From Aspidiotus rigidus (Eukaryota > Arthropoda > Insecta > Hemiptera > Diaspididae), in NCBI GenBank assembly GCA_035079385.1, contig JAVHKY010000053.1, forward strand, positions 1,488,001 through 1,552,000: DNA of 64,000 bases, read 5' to 3'. A model generated the notes under the pieces. It worked only from the letters and a program-made list of their open reading frames with translations, was not told the origin of the DNA and ran no database searches. The translations under genes were made by a program, and so were the position numbers. This document shows positions 25,925 through 34,739 of the stretch, piece after piece; positions within the stretch are counted from its first letter, which is position 1, and the number at the start of each line of letters is the position of its first letter.

Positions 25925-26174
25925 AATTGTCTCTTAATGCATTTTATATTTTATTAATTTGTGACGTTCAAAGTGCTTTGTTGAAGCTATTTTTCCAATT
26001 TTTAATTGTACTTACCTTAGGGGGATTCTCCCAATAACTCATAATTTGGGTCAATCACTGGATAATTTCATAATTTTTTTTTTGATTATTCGATCAATTT
26101 TTCATTCGACCTTCCTGTATAATCGACCTTATAGGTTTCGACCATTCCCACTTCGATCGAATTGCTTCGACTAA

Positions 26175-26500
26175 ATTGCATTCGACCTTATTGACGCGAA
26201 TCCCGGACTTTGGAACTATATATCTATAACAGGTGAGAAACCTGATCTATGACGTCATCAAATTGTGACGTCACAGGTCCGGACTTTGGAACTATATATA
26301 CAACAGGAGAGGGACTTGAAAAAAACTGATCCATGACGTCATCAGATTGTGACGTCACACCTCCAAGCTATGTACGATACGACGATCTCCGAACTACATA
26401 CGATAGAAGGAGACTTAAAAAAAAATCGACCTTCAAGCTATAAAAGATACGACCTTAAGGCTTTGACTATATATCTATAGTCAAAGCCTTAAGGTTGCCG
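26175..26500. repeat. TGACGTCA-pair repeat copy 2, with terminal hairpin
   Basis: Two tandem sub-copies of 'ccggactttggaactatata' (26,204 and 26,279) alternate with TGACGTCA pairs (26,250/26,266 and 26,334/26,350). Each pair is spaced 16 bp start to start. A perfect 20-bp-arm hairpin, ACCTTAAGGCTTTGACTATA and its inverse with a 4-nt loop (26,452-26,495), follows, and then 'ggccggacggcgga'. Confidence 0.8.
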
Positions 26501-29500
26501 GCCGGACGGCGGATATTTTTTCCGAAAAACCCCTTGCTAAGACGTCCATATTAAAGAGGGTTTTTTGGAGGGTTCTGCGAGTCGTTGCGCCCAAGAGGGA
26601 CGCGAAACATAATCTTGTTTTTCACCTGAAGAAAATTTTGCTCTCCACATTAAGAGTTCGATGACTTACATTTGTTTTTCATCGTTCTCTTTGCACGATC
26701 AAGATATAAAATCAACTCTTTCAATCCGTTCTCGGGTTCTCCTTTCTTTCAGGTCTCGTACGGACAAATTTTTCCAACCCATGGAGTAGATCAACAAACC
26801 ATTGACAGTTGTTGGTTTTGATTAAGCTGTCATGTACGTTTTTTTTCCTTACCTCCAGGCACTCAGTTCCCGAATTCGGATAATAGATCTTTTTTTTTCG
26901 GTTTCCGGTTCGATTGATTTCTTTGCTACTAACTTTCTCCCATTTACTTTCTGACATGTATCATCTAACCTTTGTCAACGTGTCCGCGTAGAAAACTGAT
27001 TGATACTTGTATATGTATATACTAGAAGTTATGAGAGGATAGATTCATTTTCTACGCTTATGATGATTTCATTAAAAATTTCGGGGTGTCATACGACGAC
27101 CGCAGACACTCTCTTACGCTCTAGAAGACTCACCGGATTATTTACTTTTTCGCGAGAACTTTGTTTACTTTAGTACTGAGCCAAAACGATGAAAGAAATC
27201 ATCGAGTTAACGGATCGCGTTTTTCCCTCTCTATTCAGATCGTCACGATGTAACAAAAATATATACAAAACGAAATCGTAGGTTTTAATTTGATTCGCAG
27301 AAGCCTTCACGCCGTCGTATCTATCATTATTATAACCACTACGGGTGAGAATGAAAGGGAGAAACTTCCGACTCGTTGTAGAAGCGCACGATATACAAGG
27401 TGTAAGCAAAAATCCTTGAGGTACGCGAGGTTCATCGCGGGCTGGAATTGTTAGCGTTCGGCAGAAGTGTACACCATTTGCCAGATGAACCGCGCCTCAC
27501 CGCGAGCCTTCGTTCGATCCGAGTTCTAATTCTCTTATAACGTTTATTCAGCCTACATTATTATTCGGACATTGTTGAAGGAGCTCGGTCAGCCGTAGGT
27601 GCGCGTATTTTTTCCAAACACGCGTCCAAATTTCATTCACAGTGGGTGATTTCACTGTCCAGCGTTGCACCTTGTTAAAACGAAATGACCGCTTGATCGC
27701 AATGTAGGTAGCTAAAATTACAGGTAGACTAACGGTCTCCTGTAGTGTGACGTGCCACGGGTGTATATTCGGTTCTTCACGTGTTTACCCGGATAATATT
27801 GAACATTAGGGGTTCGCATCATACGCGTCATCAAATGCTAAGGAAAGAAGAACAAACCTGCACTTCCAAATGATGAAAATACGAAAGAGATTATTTTCGA
27901 AATTTTGGACACTTGAATATCCTTGTTGACACACATCTATACACGCATGAAAGTTAATGCTACTTTTAATAATTTCCCAACCCCTAGTATAGTCTCGCAT
28001 CAGTTTATTTTTGTAACACGATATTTGGGCTAAGATAAATACACAATGACGATGAAATATTACTTATTAGAGGCGCAAAAATTGTCGAGGATTTCGAGAG
28101 AAACCGCATTATTGTTTTCGAAATGGGCGTTGAGTACAAATTAAGGTATATTTTAAAGAGAATCTTATCATCCGAAATCGGTTACCGATGTATACGTACG
28201 TCGTAAATATCCGGGTTTAGGCGATCCGCCTACGATTTGAGAGTTCTTCGGTTTGTCATTCAACCGAAAAAACTGATTACAAAGTTGGTGCGGCACTCGT
28301 ACTTCTAGTAAGATGAAACGATAACAAAAACACACAGCCGTCAATATTCAGGTACCAAAACGTGATTAAAAATACTACCTAGATCTCATCCCGTAAAAGG
28401 AAATGTCGACAATATTCCGTGTTCGTGGTATCGACTTAAAATAGGTGAAATATTATAATTTTTTTTTTTTAGAAACTTGTCGAACTACCTGAGCTAAAAC
28501 CATTAAATTAACATGTAGTTAATGCGATAATGAAAATATTTCGAAAGCTTATTAGTACAGGCATCGACGATACTGTCAATACAGGATAAAATATTTTATT
28601 ACAGCTCGAGTAATGTTAATTACGATTGTAAATGGTTTGTACACGAGCTTATCTAGCGACTTCGTTGATAAAAATGAACAGGAAACATCAAGCCGAGTAC
28701 ATCGTAAACTAGAGAAATGTGATTTTTGTCACATTCGCGTACTCGAATTCCCTGAAGGAAAATACGTCGTCGACGCGAAATCAAACTTCATTCATGAGAC
28801 TCGTCGAGCTCTCTCAAAACGTACCTAAGACGTGATCGAAGAGGTAATTAAATTTTCGATTTTACCCGTCAAGTTCATTGTTCAACTTTTAATTTATAGA
28901 CACTGTCTTGAAGTTCGATAATTCCTCGTGCGGTTGATGCTCGAACAACGAAAGGCTGAATTCATTGGCAAAAATATAATTTACATAATACAATGGACTA
29001 CAAAATGTTTCGTGGGTGGAGGCCTCTCCTAAAATTCTCTCTTTCTTCCTTCCTTTTCGTATCATTGAGCGTCGGCAGGACTCCACCCTTTTGGATAATA
29101 TCAACATTGTACTGTACAACAAATGCAATAACATCGTTGTACGCCAGTAATAAGTTGGACATTAATTTATAAACATAAGGTACAAGGATATTCATTACTT
29201 TTCGAATGAAAAAATAAGCACGAATGCGCAGGAAACGATACCAATTTTTTTTTTTTTTTGTCGTCGCTCGATGCACATAAATTTTGTTGCAGTCCGAATT
29301 GTTTGCAGGAAATGTGTCTCACGTGAACGGACAACCAGAACGTTATACGAGTCTCGAACTTCCACCTGTATGGAGAGTTCAAAAATTTTCCGAAGGCCAT
29401 CGTTGAGTACTTTTCATACGATTTCTAAACATCTAAGAGACAGAGAGATACAAAACATATCTCAAAATCTAGAGCAATTCGTTTGGTTTGGTCATAAGAG

Positions 29501-29555
29501 CTTTCGCGATAACTTAAGGCTCTCACAGCGATTCTTTCATTCTGACGAAAGGTAT
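26500..29555. other. unassigned sequence, partly CG-rich
   Basis: No repeats shared with the rest of the window. A CG-dinucleotide-rich stretch lies at 27,410-27,660. The frame at 28,613-28,828 (+; ends in TAA) has protein-like composition (EKCDFCHIRVLEFPEGKYVV) but no family I recognise. No RNA gene is seen. Confidence 0.4.
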
Positions 29556-29560
29556 TAGAC

Positions 29561-32500
29561 TGTTACAGTTAAAACCCGAAATCAGTAAATTCTAAAATTC
29601 ACTAGTCAAAACTAGTTGCCACAAATGACTTTAGTCAGAACTAGTTTCGACTGATTAACTCTAGAATTTACCGTGACCCTCAGCGTTGGAGCTAGTTTTA
29701 ACTTAAATAATTTCAGGTAAAACTAGTTTTTACTAGTGAAAACTAGAATTGACTAGTAAAAAGTGAAATAGAGAAGAAATTATGATTGTCGGGGAACACT
29801 AATTTTAACTAGTGAAAACAAGAAGGGTGAATCCAATCAGTAAAATGAATTTCTTCCCTAGTACAAATGTAATTGCATTTTTATCAAGGGTGTTGGAGCA
29901 ATTTTTTTTAGAGGCCTCCGGAACGAATACAGAAAATGACTCTCCGACTCCGGTTGCCTCCAGTGGACACGTTTGGAGGCGTCTTCTGACCTCCAAAGTA
30001 TGTCTCTGGAAGTACCTCCAAATGCCTCCAGCGCAATTACTGAGATTGCAGGAAATTCCTCCGGAGGCACTGTCGAAGAAACCGAAGACGTCTTTGGAGA
30101 CGCCTCCGAAGGCACTTGTAATGTTGATCAGTGTGACCAGATGTAGCATGTTGGCCTACCAGTGTTGCCAGATGACAGATGATACTCAGAATAGTCCAGG
30201 AGAATTAGCATTTAAAAACAACAAAAATCCAAGAGAGATGAAACTTGGAAAATATGTTTGGGACGACTTGGTGAAAAACAAAGTAAAAGTCTAGACCCCT
30301 CCGATGTACGCTCCACCCCCTAGCGCCTGAAAACTGCGACTCGAATCAGTTTTTTCATCATATCTCGGTTATTTTTCGGTTTACAAAAAAATTTTTCAAA
30401 CAAAATTTATAGGAAATAAAATTATCTACAAAAAATGTTCCTATACATTTTACCGTGCGACGCATAGTTTTCGAGTAAACACTGTAGCTAGTAGCGTGTA
30501 AATATTTGGGAAGAGAAAAAGGCGTTTGGATCGGAAGTAATGCACAATGAAACACTGAGTCATGTGTACACTATGCAGGAATTCGCGGTTTTGACCGTAT
30601 TCGGGATCGGGGGAATGCTATTTATCATGATTTTTGACGAACATTACTTGGAAATATTATGTCTTTTTCGACACAGCGATGGAGCAATACGTATCATTTT
30701 GTATGTCGGCGTCTGCTGAACGTATTTACCAACATTAATCATAGGCGCCACTTGATTGATAAAATGCATGATTAAAGTCTTTAAGTCCCTTTGTTTCATT
30801 CAATCAGTGCACAATCAGGCTATTGCGAAATACAATCATTTTCCAATGCTGCCCACAAATATTGGTCATATGTCTGTCTCAAGATTTACTCACTTCTATT
30901 CATTCATTCTTTATAATTCAAAGTTATACGTTGAGAGAGGAGCGACGAGTACACAGTCATTTAAACATATTTTACAACTGTCAGGCGACTCACGAGGATA
31001 TCGCTGTGGCTGGAGAAGAAATTATCAGATTTATTTACGGTGCTCAAAAATCTTCGAGTTTGTGACTTAATGATTTCCACTTCCAGTGTCTTAAAAAAAG
31101 AATGAACAAAAAAAATTTTAGCCTGAGTATTTTACCACCAACAGCCGCGGGTATGGCGCAGCATTTCTACAGGGTCTATTATTAGGTACAAACTTGGTTG
31201 GGTAACGATTTGATGGCTAAAATCTGGGGTTGGAAGAAAAGTAACAATGGGCTTATGCCGGTATGTTCTTCCCTGCCTCTAGCCCCGAAAAACGTTTTGA
31301 AAATAGTTTTCTGCGGTTATCAGAAGGGTTGCGCAAAAAATGTGGCTGCCGCAGAATGGGCTTGAAATGCAATGATGCCTGTTCATGTTTGGGCCATCGT
31401 CTCAACGTTGACCTCGAATGTGATTACGATTAAGGGTGTATAGAGTACGATTTTAGTTAACATGTGAATGCTTGTACAGAAAATATACAATTTTAGTTGA
31501 GGAAAAAAAAAATGTATAGATTTGAACGCCTATATATAGAGAATGATTATAGTTAAGGAAAGAAATATGTACATGTGCAATATAGAATCCTATTATGTTG
31601 AAAAGAATTAATGTTTGCACATTGCACAATCATTCTTCAAAACCGCTAGTCGTCGAGTTCATATGAAAGTCGCCGTGTTGCGTTTTGACAGCGTTCTTCC
31701 TTTGTTGACGTTAGAAACTGTACTGTTTACTCGAAAACTATGCGTCGTACAGTAAAATGTATAAGAACATTTTTTGTAGATAATTTTATTTCCTATAAAT
31801 TTTGTTCGAAAAATTTTTTTGTAAACCGAAAAATGACCGAGATATGATGAAAAAACTGATTCGAGTCGAAGTTTTTAGGCGCTGGGGGGTGGAGCGTACA
31901 TCGAAGGGGTCTAGACTTTTACTATGTTTCTTACCAAGTTGTCCCCAACATATTTGCCAAGTTTCATCTCTCTTGGATTTTTGTCGTTTTTATACTCAAT
32001 TAGAGACTAATTCTCCTGGACTAGAAGGTGTATTTAAAACTTTGGCATTTCTCCGAACCGAGCAGCGCTAGCATCAAAGTGGCTGAATGAGGGTTCGAGG
32101 AATAGAATACTGTTGAAAAAATTGCCTCCTAAAGGATGTTTGGAAGCACCTCCAAGCCTCTAGGTGGAAGCAAGGTACCTCCGGAGGCAAAATGCTCCAG
32201 CCTCCAACATCTTGGTTCAAATCCTCACCATCTTCGCCTCATTGGAGGCGGAGGCAAGGTACCTCCAGAGACAACATGCCTCCAGCCTCCAACACCCTTG
32301 AATTTTTGTTTTTCACAAAGCTTGTTTGTACTTGAATGGTGTGTGTGAGCTACTTATCCTCAAAGTTGAACAGAACTACCAAATATCTATCAATTTGGCC
32401 GAAGTATGTCTGGAAACACCATCACCTTTTGAACTCGAAAAATTTCAATTCATTTCAGTCATAACTAGAATTTACTGATGAATTCAAACAATTTTTTTTA

Positions 32501-32594
32501 TTCTAGAATTAACTAGTCAAAGTCATTTGTGGCAACTAGTTTTGACTAGTGAGTGAATTTTAGAATTTACTGATTTCGAGTTTTAACTGTAACA
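29561..32594. mobile_element. 3.03-kb foldback element with ~900-bp inverted arms
   Basis: The termini are TGTTACAGTTAAAA (29,561) and TTTTAACTGTAACA (to 32,594). Arms run about 29,561-30,486 and 31,715-32,594. The outer parts contain 'aactagttgccacaaatgac' and many 'ctagt' motifs. A GC-richer sub-terminal block of repeated GGAGGC/GCCTCC follows (29,911-30,115; 32,125-32,290). The inner part is strongly conserved between arms ('ctcgaaaactatgcg', 'ctgattcgagtc', 'aggcgct', 'gtctagac'). The interior holds the remains of a gene (see 30,940-31,434). I found no convincing target duplication. The family is not assigned. Confidence 0.85.
30940..31434 (+). pseudogene. decayed element-borne gene with cysteine-rich C-terminus
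   Basis: In the interior of the 3-kb foldback, the plus strand reads, across frame changes and stops: HEDIAVAGEEIIRFIYGAQ (about 30,990-31,050), LPPTAAGMAQHFYRVYY (about 31,130-31,182), QTWLGNDLMAKIWGWKKS, LPLAPKNVLKIVFCGYQKGC, then CGCRRMGLKCNDACSC, ending at a TAA (31,432-31,434). The order 'edI..aGe..i..lYg', 'LPPT..aa..H..RvY.qvq.Wlg', 'WGW', 'aP..lL..i.C.CkkgC', 'CGCrk.GLkC...C' fits a protein I have seen as a repetitive gene in arthropod and other invertebrate genomes. I cannot name its function. Intervening stops (about 31,065 and 31,183) and at least one frameshift (near 31,333) make it a relic. Confidence 0.55.
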
Positions 32595-33100
32595 TAGCAT
32601 TCAAAACAATCGCTGTTAGAGAGAAAAAGGGTGCTCCTTTAGTATAGTACAGTCGATAAAAACATAGGTGATCACATTTTCGGCGCAAGTTCTAGATTAT
32701 AGCGCTGATCCCATCTCTAATCCTTCATCCTATTTGTAGAAATTGTTATTGAATCGGCAGTAGTTCCAATCCAAGACCTCCTCCACTATTTCGACGTACA
32801 TCAGTCCGTCAAGGTTTCCAGTGCTATCTGTTATTTCGCTGCAGGGTGAGAAGTTCCTCTTTTGATATGGTGCCAAATATATTTGGGCAGTGGATATATG
32901 GATTCATCTTGCCTTAACGCTAGAGAGCACAAGGTGGATCGCGGACTAGACTCCATTCTATCGGGTGAGGATGATGACGATGACTTTCCTTCCAACTCAG
33001 ATGATGAAAAGGCAGTTGATACAGGTGACGACTCAGATGGTGTACAGGAGCAGTGAGAACAATGAAGACCCCTCCAAACTTTAAAACCTCAGTAAGTGCA
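32595..33100. other. spacer between foldback element and Penelope-like fragment
   Basis: Contains a 64-codon plus-strand frame (32,862-33,056) with an acidic tail (GEDDDDDFPSNSDDEKAVD). I do not recognise it. It may be chance or part of an unrelated relic. Confidence 0.3.
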
Positions 33101-33102
33101 AG

Positions 33103-33594
33103 AACTCGATACCATACATAGGAAAGTACACAAACAAGGTGATAAAAGCGTTCAATGGCTACAATGTAAATGTGGGTATCCAGAATAACCATGGTGAAGA
33201 GAATCAGCAATGACCAGACGGAAGAAAAGGACAAGGAGAGCTTCAGCGGAGTGTACAAGCTCAGTTGTGAGCACTGCGAGGACATCTACATCGGTGAGAC
33301 TGGGAGAAAGTTGAGATCAGAAGGAAGGAGCACAAAAAGTCGAGGGAGAAAGAAGATTGCAAGTCACTGTTTGGTAAACACTGTAACGAAGAACACCACA
33401 ATGGAAAGGGAATATTTGAAGTCATACATTTAGAGAATCGCACAAAAAGAAGAAAACTCTGGGAACAAATGGAGATTGCAAAAGCAAAGAGGAAGAAAGC
33501 CAACCTCTTCAACAATGTAATCACGTTTGATAGCGAAAAATTATTCGGCCCGGTGATTGGACGAGAGAGAGGACAGAACAAACCAATAAGATAG
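33103..33594 (+). pseudogene. Penelope-like element, RT tail and GIY-YIG endonuclease fragment
   Basis: The frame starting at 33,103 reads SIPYIGKYTNKVIKAF and VGIQNNHGEENQQ before a TGA (33,211-33,213). This is typical of the 'PYI.g.s.ki.r.f...i' linker before the endonuclease. After a one-base shift it continues SFSGVYKLSCEHCEDIYIGE with TGRKL. That is the GIY-YIG core of Penelope-like retroelements, with the usual C-x2-C pair between the two strands. After a second shift near 33,316 it reads KEHKKSREKEDCKSL and FGKHCNEEHHNGKGIFEV, ending at TAG (33,592-33,594). RT motifs upstream are absent, so this is a 5'-truncated copy, as is common for these elements. It is not closely similar to the larger copy at 47.4 kb. 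Confidence 0.75.
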
Positions 33595-33910
33595 CAGAAA
33601 ACCAAGTAGCCAATAGAAACGCAGTATTTAGGCCAATAGAGTGAATCAATCACTAAGCAGTATATTTCAGCCAATAAGAACGCAATATCATATTATTGTA
33701 AAAATAAGTTTCTAAAAGTGAACCAATCACAACACAGCTTTGTTATAGATAGCCAATAAGAACACAGTGTTATACTACGTATAAAAACTCGTGTTCAAGG
33801 CCTCGTTCTCCAGTTGCGACACAACTGATGATTAGATAACACCCAAAAGTGTTCTTGTAAAAGCAACTAATAAAGTAGAATTGTACATTTGGAAAACTTT
33901 TTCAACCAAA
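33583..33910 (+). promoter_or_regulatory. CCAAT/TATA promoter-like block after the Penelope-like ORF
   Basis: Six CCAAT boxes on the plus strand (33,583; 33,610; 33,633; 33,671; 33,723; 33,753), several in the repeated context 'gccaataagaacrcagt', are followed by TATAAAAA (33,780-33,787). About 38 nt further is CTGATGA (33,825-33,831). Penelope-like elements carry their promoter in terminal repeat-like regions that are often joined in tandem, and those regions commonly contain hammerhead-type motifs with a CTGATGA core. The layout fits, but the GAAA box expected after stem II is not clear here. Promoter activity is inferred. Confidence 0.45.
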
Positions 33911-34560
33911 CCTGAGACATTTCCATCAAAGCTAGAACTTGCACCCAAAATAAATGCATAGTTTGACTCTTCTTGTGTCTTTATCGACTATCCCATAGTA
34001 TGCAATTTTTAACAAATTACTACATAAAGCGATGCATCAACACTGATACTAACTCTGTGCTTGAGGTCGTTTGTCGGGTTTCTGACGGGTCACTACATAA
34101 ACAGAGCTCGGTTTGCAGGTCGAACAGGTGATGGGCCTCCAACGAGCAAAGAGTCAAAATAACAGAAACTAGGGCGCCGGCGCCTGAGTATTCGGCTTGC
34201 GCCAGAGAAAAAACTGTTGTCACTTCATCGTTCTTCGTCGTGACAAGTGTACAATCATACCAATCATCAAGGCGCAATGCGAGACAGGTTTGGAGATTCA
34301 TTCAGATGAATGGTCAGCGTACCACTGAGCAACACTCCCGAAACGGTAAATAACCAGGGAAGTCATGTGGACCCGTGTTCCTTTTAGCATGTTGCAGCTT
34401 GCAGTCGCACCTGATGGAAGATGTGTTCTCTCGCTTTCCTAGACAACATTAGAAACTCATACCTAAAATTTTCACAAAATTCCGAGTTTGGAATTTCGAC
34501 TACGATTTTGTGTCGGCAATTTTTGGGCTGTGAACTAGTTTGCTTCTTTGTAGTGAGTAA
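33911..34560. other. unassigned sequence
   Basis: A 12-bp perfect palindrome, GGCGCCGGCGCC, lies at 34,173-34,184. On the minus strand near 34,320-34,345, 'gttgctcagtggtacgctga' resembles a tRNA A box, but no matching B box or cloverleaf follows. No gene is called. Confidence 0.4.
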
Positions 34561-34567
34561 CGCTTTA

Positions 34568-34705
34568 TGAACTGGAGGTTTTTAGAAGTGCGATGATGCA
34601 AGCGAGTTTCCACTCATCGGGATAAATAGCTCGTGATAGTATGGCACCGAAATTTGAGAGGAGATGAATGATGGCATTGGGAGGAATATTTTTGAACACT
34701 CTACT
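34568..34705 (-). pseudogene. LINE reverse transcriptase fragment
   Basis: The minus strand reads GSRVFKNIPPNAIIHLL, then AILSRAIYPDEWKLACIIAL and LKTSSS before a stop. The pattern 'iPp.aik.L......il....fPdeWK.a.iipl.K' is the region just N-terminal to RT motif A in non-LTR retrotransposons. Only ~45 codons are left. The sequence on either side does not continue the domain in any frame I checked, so this is a scrap. Confidence 0.55.
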
Positions 34706-34739
34706 GCCACCTCATTACACTCAATATGAGTTCCTACTC

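Noticed and set aside
29812..30294. 160-codon plus-strand frame in the left arm of the 3-kb foldback
   Set aside because: It crosses the GGAGGC repeat block and arm sequence. The corresponding frame in the right arm is not conserved, so it looks like a chance frame in GC-richer repeats.
32214..32224. Exact B-box sequence GGTTCAAATCC
   Set aside because: No A box, anticodon stem or acceptor stem pairs around it, and it lies within a foldback arm.
34320..34345. tRNA-like A box 'gttgctcagtggtacgctga' on the minus strand
   Set aside because: No B box within 30-60 nt and no stem pairing, so neither a tRNA gene nor a SINE can be supported.
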